From: Candidatus Atribacteria bacterium
GTDB lineage: Bacteria; Atribacterota; Phoenicimicrobiia; Phoenicimicrobiales; Phoenicimicrobiaceae
NCBI GenBank assembly: GCA_003513845.1
Contig: DOTB01000064.1
Location: 7,360 to 19,661 of the forward strand
Length of the DNA stretch: 12,302 nt
Reading direction: 5' to 3'
Each line of letters opens with the position of its first letter. Within the stretch, counting starts at the first letter, position 1. Below, one piece after another: positions 6,812 to 12,170 of the stretch. Below the pieces are notes generated by a model. That model did not search any database. It was not told the DNA's origin and saw nothing but the letters and a program-made list of their open reading frames with translations. The position numbers and the translations under genes are program-made.

Positions 6812-7011
6812 TGGGAATACCTCTCCTATTCATTTGTGGGTAATACTTGTAAGTATAGTTTTTAGTTTTTTGTTTTTAGTTTTTTGTAAATTTCTAAAAA
6901 CCCTTAAACACAATTTTATATTTTATTATTTAAATTTTAAATAATTTTTGTCATTTTTAGTAATTTTTTTACAACTAATCCAACTGTTTTTTATAATAGC
7001 AATCCATAATA
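6812..7011. other. 200-base gap between orphan antitoxin and giant pilin
   Basis: No gene is visible. The part next to the pilin start holds its ribosome binding site (6820-6827) and a small inverted repeat ATACTT-GT-AAGTAT (6843-6856). The stretch 6856-6890 repeats TAGTTTTTAGTTTTTTG-like words related to the AACTGAAAAC repeats elsewhere. The expected position of a toxin partner for the antitoxin-like gene has short frames only, interrupted by stops. No strong -35/-10 pair was found for the pilin operon here. Confidence 0.5.
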
Positions 7012-7212
7012 TTAATTCTTTTTTAGAATATCATAATATTCTTTGGCTTCATTTATATTCAATGCTTCTTCATCATCTACTTCTTCCATATATTTGCCAA
7101 GCCCATAATTTTCTAATAATTCTTCGAGCTTTTCAAATGTCTCGATATCTATCAAAACTGCCTTTTTTTTGTTATTACTGTTAACAATATATTCTTTTTT
7201 TATTTTTAGCAT
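7012..7212 (-). CDS. Antitoxin-like protein (Phd/YefM- or RelB-type) without an adjacent toxin
   Basis: 66 residues: MLKIKKEYIVNSNNKKKAVL then IDIETFEKLEELLENYGLGK and an acidic tail with VDDEEALNINEAKEYYDIL. The N-terminal strand with KKKAVLIDIETFEKLEELLE resembles the antitoxin class that opens with a (K/R)A-V-L-I/L-D-I-E-x-(F/Y)-E-x-L-E pattern and is normally followed by a RelE/ParE toxin; the acidic C-terminus fits toxin neutralisation. The ATG at 7212 has a strong AGGAG at 7220-7224 with seven-base spacing, so the gene is probably real. The 200 bases downstream contain no toxin reading frame, so it is orphaned or its partner has decayed. An inverted repeat TTAGAA-N11-TTCTAA lies upstream at 7268-7290. 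Confidence 0.7.
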   Translation of the reverse strand: MLKIKKEYIVNSNNKKKAVLIDIETFEKLEELLENYGLGKYMEEVDDEEALNINEAKEYYDILKKN

Positions 7213-7400
7213 TGTTGAACTCCTAAATTAAAAATTTGCCTTTATTATCTTAAAAGAAAAATCCTTTTTAGAATTTTGAAGATCTTCTAATACTTCTTAT
7301 CTTGCTCAATTAATATTCTATATTTATTTTATAATTAACTTTTTCTACATTTCTTAGCAAGATATTCAGGGGAAGTTTCCCCTTAAACCCCTCATCATCA

Positions 7401-7445
7401 CCCTCACCTTACCTCTCCCTTCTAAGGGAGAGGGTTAGGGTAAGG
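7401..7445. repeat. CCCTCACC...GGGAGAGGG hairpin repeat (copy 1)
   Basis: CCTTACCTCTCCCTT (7407-7421) pairs with AAGGGAGAGGG and a following GTTAGGGTAAGG, the right arm being about seven bases longer. A related unit is at 10783-10824. Elements of this sequence type (CCCTAACCCTCTCCC hairpins) are interspersed in many bacterial genomes. No T-run follows on either strand. Confidence 0.6.
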
Positions 7446-7566
7446 CTGTCAAAATATATATTTATATTCTATTTTAGCAAATCATTGCATTTATTTAAAG
7501 ATAATATGGTTTACACAATAATTGCCCTCAATGTTCCTTTCGCAATTTCATACACTTATACTTTTA

Positions 7567-7620
7567 TTCATTGCGCGCCTACCTCTTAACAAAAGTTCAG
7601 AGGCAGGCATGGTAATCTCC
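7567..7620. repeat. GTCATTGCGAG-type hairpin repeat (copy 2)
   Basis: Degenerate ends TCATTGCGCG and GGTAATCTCC flank an inner stem GCCTACCTCTTAAC (7577-7590) against GTTCAGAGGCAGGC (7595-7608) with an AAAA loop. The stem is nearly the same as in copy 3 at 8786-8840, and differences mostly keep pairing or are single mismatches. It forms the left end of the first composite repeat. Confidence 0.65.
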
Positions 7621-7690
7621 TCCAATTAAGCTCGTATCTTTTATCTGAAAATTAAGGACTGACAACTGGAAACTTTATGTTTTAATCGTG

Positions 7691-7740
7691 CGGGTAGAAG
7701 TGGATGAGATTGCTTCGTCGCTTCGCTTCTCGCAATGACA
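7691..7740. repeat. GATGAGATTGC...CTCGCAATGAC element (copy A)
   Basis: CGGGTAGAAGTGGATGAG begins the unit, and GATTGCTTCG-TCGCTTCG-CTTCTCGCAATGAC closes it, pairing ATTGC with GCAAT and GAAGC-like inner bases. It is the reverse-oriented counterpart of the GTCATTGCGAG elements. A second copy with the same lead-in (CGGGTAGAAG) is at 8921-8971. Confidence 0.65.
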
Positions 7741-8039
7741 AAATCGTATATCGTATTACGTATAACGTATATCGTTAAAATCAGTCATTAGTCGTTAGTA
7801 TCTGGCATTTAGTTTGCCTGTTGCTTATTACTTATTACTGGTTACTTATTACTGAATTTGCTCCTCGCAATGACAAAATCGTATATCGTATTACGTATAA
7901 CGTATACCGTTAAAATTAGTCGTTGGTCGTTAGTATCTGGCATTTAGTTTGCCTGTTGCTTATTACTGGTTACTGATTACTTATTACTGAATTGGCTCCT
8001 CGCAATGGCAAAATCGTATAACGTATTACGTATAACGTT
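7732..8039. repeat. 135-bp tandem repeat: two full units and one truncated
   Basis: Unit 1 is 7732-7866 and unit 2 is 7867-8001, each exactly 135 bases and starting GCAATGACAAAATCGTATA. A third unit starts at 8002 and breaks off near 8039. CTCGCAATGAC (or CTCGCAATGGC) recurs at 7729, 7864 and 7999. Within a unit, CGTATA-type alternating palindromes are followed by AGTCGTTAGTATCTGG, a conserved TTTAGTTTGCCTGTTGC, and TTATTACT microrepeats. The units are nearly identical and contain no open frame. A single extra copy is at 8964-9098. Confidence 0.9.
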
Positions 8040-8082
8040 TGCCAATATACTTAATACGATATGCTGTTTTGCTGCGCAAAAG

Positions 8083-8568
8083 CTACCAGTTTGCTGGTGG
8101 TTTGGTGCTGATTCTGGTGCGTGCTGTTACGGGTGTCATAATCACGTAGAGCGTTTTTCCATATTTAGTTTTCAAGGTTACGGTGCCACCCATACTGGGA
8201 GTGCCATTTTTGGTAAACCTAACTTTATGATAATCAAAATTAGTATTAAATAAAATAACACTATCCAACTGAACAGTATTAACTAATTCATAATCTTTGT
8301 ATATCCTATAACGATTTACCGGTATCTGAAAGTCAATTTTATAATTGCTCCCGGTATACATGGCTTTTGATTGGCAGTCTTTTAGTATTGCCTCTAACTG
8401 ATAGGCTGCACGATTAAGGTCCATGTTGGCTTTAGTTCTAAAAAGACCTTCCAAGGAAGTAATGGTAAGTATTGAAAGAACGCTTAGTACGACCATTAAT
8501 TCAATGAGGGTATATCCGTTGGTTTTTCTATTATTGCTACTATTACTGCTACTATAATTATACTTCAT
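8083..8568 (-). CDS. GspH/FimT-like minor prepilin
   Basis: 161 residues with a class III signal: an 18-residue leader ending KTNG18, then YTLIELMVVLSVLSILTITSL, with Glu23 at +5 and Tyr19 rather than Phe at +1. The helix continues NRAAYQLEAILKDCQSKAM, matching the GspH/FimT pattern (A-x-x-L-x-x-x-L-x-x-x-R/C-x-x-A). The C-terminal GGTVTLKTKYGKTLYVIMTPVTARTRI matches the conserved GspH/FimT ending (V...G...V.VSP.TGR.R), so the protein is complete. The leader is unusually Ser/Asn-rich, from a triplet-like run of TACTATTACTGC codons. The ATG at 8568 lacks a good Shine-Dalgarno, so the true start is less certain. It is separated from its pilus neighbours by repeat islands on both sides and probably has its own transcript. 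Confidence 0.82.
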   Translation of the reverse strand: MKYNYSSSNSSNNRKTNGYTLIELMVVLSVLSILTITSLEGLFRTKANMDLNRAAYQLEAILKDCQSKAMYTGSNYKIDFQIPVNRYRIYKDYELVNTVQLDSVILFNTNFDYHKVRFTKNGTPSMGGTVTLKTKYGKTLYVIMTPVTARTRISTKPPANW

Positions 8569-8675
8569 CTACTAGGGTATATATTTATAACAATATTATA
8601 TTTTTTAGAGAAAATATTTTCCCTTAAAAACTAAATGCAACTCAAACTTTAATTTTAATATTTAGCAATCTTTTT

Positions 8676-8705
8676 GATAGTATCTGAAAAATCCGATACT
8701 CTATC
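8676..8705. promoter_or_regulatory. Inverted repeat in the gspH-like leader
   Basis: GATAGTATC (8676-8684) faces GATACTCTATC (8695-8705), an inverted repeat interrupted by one extra dinucleotide. It falls about 20-50 bases downstream of the candidate -10 on the minus strand, so it could be an operator or a leader-RNA hairpin. On the plus strand it is followed by TTTTTACTTTT, terminator-like, but no plus-strand gene would use it. Confidence 0.35.
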
Positions 8706-8726
8706 TTTTTACTTTTATTATTCCCT

Positions 8727-8735
8727 ATTATAGCA
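8727..8735 (-). promoter_or_regulatory. Candidate extended -10 promoter for the gspH-like gene
   Basis: The minus strand reads TGCTATAAT, a perfect extended -10 element, 158 bases before the gspH-like start. No TTGACA-like -35 sits at the right distance, which extended -10 promoters tolerate. AT-richness lowers the weight of the match. Confidence 0.4.
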
Positions 8736-8785
8736 AATTTTAGCAAAAAATATATCTTTTAGTGCCTCGTGACTATACGGTTTTG

Positions 8786-8840
8786 GTCATTGCGAGCCTG
8801 CCCCTAAACTAATGTTTAGAGGCAGGCGTGGCAATCTCAT
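8786..8840. repeat. GTCATTGCGAG hairpin repeat (copy 3)
   Basis: GTCATTGCGAG at the left and GGCAATCTCAT at the right enclose the stem GCCTGCCCCTAAAC (8796-8809) against GTTTAGAGGCAGGC (8814-8827), a near-perfect hairpin. The ends equal those of copy 1 (2056-2110), the stem equals that of copy 2 (7567-7620). Confidence 0.7.
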
Positions 8841-8920
8841 ACTATTACGCTTACCTCTTTTTTATCTTCATACTGACAACTGTGAACTGAGAACTGTAAA
8901 CCTTCTTTCTATTAATCTTG

Positions 8921-8971
8921 CGGGTAGAAGTTGATGAGATTGCTTCGCTCCCTTCGGTCGCTCGCAATGAC
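8921..8971. repeat. GATGAGATTGC...CTCGCAATGAC element (copy B)
   Basis: CGGGTAGAAGTTGATGAG leads into GATTGCTTCGCTCCCTTCGG and ends GTCGCTCGCAATGAC. It matches copy A at 7691-7740, including the lead-in, and likewise abuts a 135-bp unit. Confidence 0.65.
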
Positions 8972-9098
8972 AAAATAGTATATAGTATTACGTATAACGT
9001 ATACCGTTAAAATTAGTCGTTGGTCGTCAGTATCTGGCATTTAGTTTGCCTGTTGCTTATTACTTATTACTGGTTACTTATTACTGAATTGGCTTCTC
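8964..9098. repeat. 135-bp repeat, dispersed single unit
   Basis: Exactly 135 bases from GCAATGAC to the next GCAATGAC at 9099. It shares ACCGTTAAAATTAGTCGTTGG with unit 2 of the tandem array but the TTACTTATTACTGGTTACTT arrangement of unit 1, so it is a mosaic of the two. CTCGCAATGAC flanks it on both sides (8961, 9096). Confidence 0.88.
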
Positions 9099-9175
9099 GC
9101 AATGACAAAAAGGAACAACCGTAAACTGAAAACTAATAACTGGAAACCATCTTTATATTATATTCAATATGTTCC

Positions 9176-9421
9176 TTAGTTTCTCCTTTTAATAAAAATA
9201 GTTACAATTTCTTTCTTAGCATGGTAAATATGATATCCTATTCGATAATTTCCTTTCCTTATTCTAAAAAATGAAATTTTCCCTTTTTTTATCTTTTTAA
9301 CTCCAGCAGGTAAGGGATTGTTTTTAAGTGTTTTTATATCTTCCATAATTCTCTGTAAATCTATATCAGGAATATCCTTGATGTCTTTTTTAATACTTTG
9401 CTTATAGAATAGTTTATACAC
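9176..9421 (-). CDS. RelE/ParE-superfamily toxin
   Basis: 81 residues, strongly basic: YKLFYKQSIKKDIKDIPDID, then a helical hairpin, then PAGVKKIKKGKISFFRIRKG, NYRIGYHIYHAKKEIVTIFI and a final KRRN. The F-R-I-R-K-G-N-Y-R-I-G-Y core and the terminal I-x-x-I-x-K-R-R are typical RelE features. Family members act as ribosome-dependent mRNA endonucleases (RelE) or gyrase inhibitors (ParE); the sequence alone does not decide. The start is GTG at 9421, inside the end of the antitoxin gene (8-base overlap), preceded by GAGGG. The C-terminus is slightly short for the family, which often ends with an extra aromatic residue or two. It lies between prepilin peptidase and gspH-like genes with no functional link. 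Confidence 0.88.
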   Translation of the reverse strand: MYKLFYKQSIKKDIKDIPDIDLQRIMEDIKTLKNNPLPAGVKKIKKGKISFFRIRKGNYRIGYHIYHAKKEIVTIFIKRRN

Positions 9422-9653
9422 TAATCCCTCTACTTTTTAGGCTATCATTCCATTCATCTTCACTAATTGTATTTTCTCCTTCTCTTACTTCAACCGTTTG
9501 AATATCTTCTTCATCTTCTTTTATCCTATCCAATTTCTCCTTTATAGCTTCTGTTACAAAATGATTAATTACTATTCCCTTTGTTTTACAATATTTTCTA
9601 AGATCTTTTACCACGTCTTCTGGTATTCTAGTCCCTAAAAGAATTTTATTCAT
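9414..9653 (-). CDS. Ribbon-helix-helix antitoxin partner of the RelE-type toxin
   Basis: 79 residues. LLGTRIPEDVVKDLRKYCKT (residues 5-24) and GIVINHFVTEAIKEKLDRIK (26-45) fit a ribbon-helix-helix fold: a short strand, then two helices separated by a G-x-x-x-N/S turn, as in CopG/Arc-type repressors. The acidic C-terminal half, with ENTISEDEWNDSLKSRGISV, is likely to wrap the toxin. It should bind its own operator as a dimer. The ATG at 9653 has AGAGGTG at 9661-9667. The promoter at 9676-9704 and the inverted repeat at 9667-9694 fit autoregulation. The toxin gene overlaps its last codons. Confidence 0.82.
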   Translation of the reverse strand: MNKILLGTRIPEDVVKDLRKYCKTKGIVINHFVTEAIKEKLDRIKEDEEDIQTVEVREGENTISEDEWNDSLKSRGISV

Positions 9654-9666
9654 ATACCATCACCTC

Positions 9667-9694
9667 TGTTAACTAATGATATATTTTGCTAACA
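9667..9694. promoter_or_regulatory. Candidate operator of the relE-type module
   Basis: TGTTA (9667-9671) and TAACA (9690-9694) form an inverted repeat, with further partial symmetry inside, which spans the -10 hexamer and the ribosome binding site of the antitoxin gene. Autorepression by the RHH antitoxin at such a site is the usual arrangement. Confidence 0.4.
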
Positions 9695-9704
9695 TTAAAG
9701 TCAA
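9676..9704 (-). promoter_or_regulatory. Promoter of the antitoxin-toxin pair
   Basis: Minus strand TTGACT (9699-9704), a 17-base spacer, then TATCAT (9676-9681). Each hexamer differs from the sigma70 consensus by one base and the spacing is ideal. The start codon is 22 bases beyond the -10, leaving a short leader with AGAGGTG. This is the best promoter in the window. Confidence 0.7.
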
Positions 9705-9946
9705 TATTTCAAACATCAAATTTATAATCTATTTAAGATATTTAAGGGGAATCCTTTTACTTAAAAACCACTAATTTATTTATCTCTATGTCTCTATGCT
9801 TTTCATTATTTAGTTGGTGGTTTCCGGTTAAAATAATTAATTTAACACAATCAAGTTTTTAAAACATAATCTTTGCCTTTGTCTGATAACTATTAACTGA
9901 TAACTGAAAACTGCTAACTGAAAAACTTCATGCTTTAAATTAAAGA

Positions 9947-10723
9947 CTAAAGATGAATGACTAACGACAGATACCAATTGATGATACTATTGCCAAAAAA
10001 TAGGGCGATTATTGTTCCTAAGGCAATAAATGGTCCAAAAGGAATGGGATCACTTTCTCCTTTATTTTTAATTAATATGACAATACCAATTATGGCCCCC
10101 GTAAAAAAACTAAGAAACAGAGAAAGTAGGGTTAATTGCCAGCCTAAAAAGGCACCTACCATAGCAGCTAATTTGATATCTCCTCCCCCCATTGCTTCTT
10201 TTTTAAACAAAAAGCTGCCTAAAATGGCTACCAACAGCAATACTCCTCCTCCTGCTAAGATACCCAGTAAGGAATTAATGGGAGATAAATTTTTCAGGAA
10301 AAAGCTCATTAGAAAACCAAGAAGGAGAAAAGGAAGGGACAAGACATCAGGAATAATGTTTTCTTTTAAATCGATAAAGGTAATTATAATTAAAGCCGAA
10401 CAAAAGAACATATAAACAAAAGTTACCAATTGTAATCCATAACGTAAAAATAGCAACAGATAAAGGACAGCAGTTAAAAATTCTACCAGCGGGTATTGCC
10501 ATGATATTTTTTCCTTACAATAGCGACATTTACCCTTTAAGATGATAAAGCTAACCAGAGGGATATTGTCGTAAAATTTTATAGGCTGGTTACACTTGGG
10601 ACAATGTGAACCCGGACGAATAAGCGATTCATTGCGGGGAATTCGATAAATACAGACATTACTGAAGCTGCCAATAATAAGACCAAGTAGCAGAACAAAA
10701 ATACTGGCAATTATCTCGTACAT
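9947..10723 (-). CDS. pilD: Prepilin peptidase / N-methyltransferase (PilD/GspO, A24A)
   Basis: 258 residues, polytopic inner-membrane aspartyl protease that cleaves class III signal peptides after Gly and N-methylates the new N-terminus. The N-terminal GSFSNVCIYRIPR (18-30) and SHCPKC...(39-44) with CRYC (66-69) supply the zinc-binding four-cysteine domain associated with the methylase-containing, full-length enzymes. The two catalytic aspartates are Asp118 in FIDLKENIIPD and Asp182 in the GGGDIKL motif (179-185). About seven to eight hydrophobic helices follow the usual arrangement, ending PIPFGPFIALG and a last helix. Length is normal. The ATG at 10723 has only a weak AGGG ribosome binding site. 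Its substrates are the prepilins encoded at 3840-8568. Confidence 0.95.
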   Translation of the reverse strand: MYEIIASIFVLLLGLIIGSFSNVCIYRIPRNESLIRPGSHCPKCNQPIKFYDNIPLVSFIILKGKCRYCKEKISWQYPLVEFLTAVLYLLLFLRYGLQLVTFVYMFFCSALIIITFIDLKENIIPDVLSLPFLLLGFLMSFFLKNLSPINSLLGILAGGGVLLLVAILGSFLFKKEAMGGGDIKLAAMVGAFLGWQLTLLSLFLSFFTGAIIGIVILIKNKGESDPIPFGPFIALGTIIALFFGNSIINWYLSLVIHL

Positions 10724-10782
10724 ATATAAACAGCCCTAATCCTATACATAATTACAATACAATTATTTATCTAAAGATTGTT

Positions 10783-10824
10783 CACCCCTAACCCTTCTTT
10801 CTCTCTAACAGGGAGAGGGTCAGG
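10783..10824. repeat. CACCCCTAACCC...GGGAGAGGG hairpin repeat (copy 2)
   Basis: CACCCCTAACCCTTCTTTCT faces CAGGGAGAGGGTCAGG around a short spacer. Imperfect pairing and shared words with 7401-7445 show it is a diverged member of the same family. No T-run follows, so it is not called a terminator. Confidence 0.5.
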
Positions 10825-10924
10825 TATATCTGCCTTGATTATAGTAAATAGGCATTTAGAAGTCAAAAAATTGTCAGACCGAGAATTATCAAGTTAAAAT
10901 GGTAATATTTCTCCTACCCATGAG

Positions 10925-10958
10925 TTAATTAATTTAATGACATTAATTAATTTAATGA
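10925..10958. repeat. 16-base direct repeat TTAATTAATTTAATGA
   Basis: Two exact copies, 10925-10940 and 10943-10958, separated by two bases. Each also contains the palindrome TTAATTAA. Located in the abrB-pilD gap. Confidence 0.75.
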
Positions 10959-11033
10959 TTGTCAGTATTTAATTCACTCAATTTTAACCTAACTAATAGC
11001 GTTAAATTAATATAATTAATAGAATTAATAAAA

Positions 11034-12170
11034 CTAATAGATAATATTCATTATTAAGGTGGGCATAATTATGAGGATTATTATAATTCTTAAAGTTTGC
11101 AGAATGCTTACTTTTACTGGGTCAGCATTCATATCTATAGCAACCAACGTCATTATGGTAACTCCCCCGGCGGCAGTTGCCAATAGTGCAGTAGCCAGGT
11201 CCCATTTTAAAGTTCTATGAAACCGAAAACCAATAAATACACCGTTTAAAACTACAAAGACCGAAAATAATAAAACAGGTAGCAATAGAGATTTAAGATA
11301 GATAACCATCTCTGGATTAAATGTGGTACCCAGAGAGCCCCCAACCATAATCTGGGTAACTAAAATTAACCATTTAGGAAGCTCTTGTAAAGGTGCTCCC
11401 AAAATACGTAAAGTCCCCACTACTACCATAGAACCTAACATACAACCCACCGGAATCCCCAGATACTTGGCAGTAAATCCACCGATGCTTCCTAATAATA
11501 ATGATAATAAAATTCCAAATACATTTACTCTTTCTTTTTTTTCATTATTACCATTACCCGAATTATTCGATTCATTAATATCTTTATTAGCATTATTATT
11601 AGTATTATTGTTAGTATTGTTAGTATTATCAGTAAGTTCATTATCAACCTTTATCTGGCAATTGGCTTCTGTTTTATCCCAGTTCTTACAATGGGACACA
11701 ATAAAAGGAACACTCAAATTTATAGAAATTACCCGAAAAAATTGCAGTAAGGTTACAATTGGCACACTGAGATTTAAAGAGAGGGCAATCATTCCCATCT
11801 CAAATAAACCTGCTGGCACTGAGCCATAGAGTGCACTCCCTAAGTCCATACCGGTCATCTTAGCCAGAAGCAATCCTACCGCCAGACTAATTAATATCAT
11901 CCAGGCTGATGATAATAATCCAGGAACTAAGAGAGATTTAATGGTGGGTATTTGTTCTTTGTTAAGTCTAGACCCAATCATTACCCCAATAATCACTTGA
12001 AAAAAACTGGTTAAAAAAGAAGGCATGGCTATCCATTCAAAACCCTGACTGCTAATAATAGCTAACATTATTAGAGAACCAGTAGTAGCTCCGCCTGGAA
12101 TACGGAGGAAACTAAAAAGTCGATAACCGAGATATCCAAAAATAAAAATTAAGAGAAGATTTAGTATCAT
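11034..12170 (-). CDS. AbrB-family (AmoA-like) inner-membrane transporter
   Basis: 378 residues with two homologous hydrophobic halves. Half 1: GYLGYRLFSFLRIPGGATTG, then FFQVIIGVMIGSRL, then SVPAGLFEMGMIALSLNLSV. Half 2: GSIGGFTAKYLGIPVGCMLG, then TQIMVGGSLGTTF, then AAGGVTIMTLVAIDMNADPV. This duplicated pattern (G-x-P-x-G/A, G-x-x-x-G, PAG-x-x-E-M) fits the AbrB family annotated as putative ammonia monooxygenase or membrane transport regulator; the substrate is unknown. It is not the AbrB transition-state DNA-binding protein. An Asn-rich hydrophilic linker (residues 181-209) joins the halves and is unusually long. The ATG at 12170 has only a distant AAGGGA, and AAGGAG is further upstream. 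It is separated from the pilus locus by 310 bases and has no evident link to it. Confidence 0.82.
   Translation of the reverse strand: MILNLLLIFIFGYLGYRLFSFLRIPGGATTGSLIMLAIISSQGFEWIAMPSFLTSFFQVIIGVMIGSRLNKEQIPTIKSLLVPGLLSSAWMILISLAVGLLLAKMTGMDLGSALYGSVPAGLFEMGMIALSLNLSVPIVTLLQFFRVISINLSVPFIVSHCKNWDKTEANCQIKVDNELTDNTNNTNNNTNNNANKDINESNNSGNGNNEKKERVNVFGILLSLLLGSIGGFTAKYLGIPVGCMLGSMVVVGTLRILGAPLQELPKWLILVTQIMVGGSLGTTFNPEMVIYLKSLLLPVLLFSVFVVLNGVFIGFRFHRTLKWDLATALLATAAGGVTIMTLVAIDMNADPVKVSILQTLRIIIILIIMPTLIMNIIY
11544..11630 (-). repeat. Asn-rich triplet-repeat linker of the AbrB-like protein
   Basis: AAT/AAC/ACT codon runs encode a DNTNNTNNNTNNNANKDINE-type linker between the two membrane halves. 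The codon triplets suggest in-frame expansion. The stretch lies where the family has a cytoplasmic loop between repeats. Confidence 0.65.

Larger units (their letters stand above)
7213..8082. other. 870-base repeat island, no gene
   Basis: No plausible coding sequence on either strand. Contents from left to right: the leader of the antitoxin-like gene with an inverted repeat (7268-7290); a CCCTCACC/GGGAGAGGG hairpin repeat (7401-7445); an AT-rich stretch; a hairpin repeat with GTCATTGCGAG-like end (7567-7620); an AACTG/GACAACTGG-rich stretch; an oppositely oriented GAGATTGC...CTCGCAATGAC element (7691-7740); and two complete plus one truncated copy of a 135-bp repeat (7732-8039). The last about 40 bases before the gspH-like stop are unique and contain a small TTTTGC-TGC-GCAAAA stem. 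Confidence 0.65.
8569..9175. other. 607-base leader and repeat island between relE and the gspH-like gene
   Basis: No coding sequence is visible. The right-to-left order for the minus-strand gspH-like gene is: a hairpin repeat (8786-8840), a candidate extended -10 promoter (8727-8735), an inverted repeat (8676-8705) and an AT-rich leader. Further right are AACTG-rich words (about 8870-8900), the CTCGCAATGAC element (8921-8971), a single 135-bp repeat unit (8964-9098), a partial following unit start at 9099, and GTAAACTGAAAACTAATAACTGG (split across about 9120-9143) before the relE stop. Confidence 0.6.
9654..9946. other. 293-base gap between prepilin peptidase and the antitoxin gene
   Basis: No gene is visible. 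It carries the antitoxin promoter and operator at the left. At 9883-9925 a run of CTGATAACTATTAACTGATA and CTGAAAACTGCTAACTG words forms a degenerate tandem repeat related to motifs in the other gaps. No intrinsic terminator is evident after the peptidase gene. Confidence 0.55.
10724..11033. other. 310-base gap between abrB-like and prepilin peptidase genes
   Basis: No gene is visible. It contains a hairpin repeat of the CCCTAACCC/GGGAGAGGG type (10783-10824), an exact 16-base direct repeat TTAATTAATTTAATGA at 10925-10940 and 10943-10958, and an AT-rich tail of TTAATAxAATT words directly after the abrB-like stop. No strong promoter for the peptidase gene was found. Confidence 0.55.

Noticed and set aside
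6948..7011. Remnant of a toxin gene after the antitoxin-like gene
   Set aside because: A short minus-strand frame (MDCYYKKQLD) begins near the expected place but stops after ten codons, and no further toxin motif can be read; too little to call a pseudogene.
7401..7445. Terminator or small RNA at the CCCTCACC/GGGAGAGGG hairpin
   Set aside because: No T-run and no promoter; a related unit at 10783-10824 shows it is a repeat family.
7732..8039. Possible CRISPR array
   Set aside because: The period is 135 bases with the whole unit conserved, not short repeats separated by unique spacers, and no cas gene is present.
8083..8140. Truncation of the gspH-like gene by the adjacent repeat array
   Set aside because: The conserved GspH/FimT C-terminal motif (VIMTPVTARTRI) is intact and followed by a natural stop, with about 40 unique bases before the repeats.
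9957..10415. 152-codon plus-strand open frame
   Set aside because: It lies wholly antisense to the well-supported prepilin peptidase gene, is unusually rich in Lys, Pro and Ile without domain pattern, and has no ribosome binding site.
11323..11829. 168-codon plus-strand open frame
   Set aside because: It is the antisense shadow of the AbrB-like gene; its Leu/Val-rich repeat arises from the Asn-codon run on the other strand.
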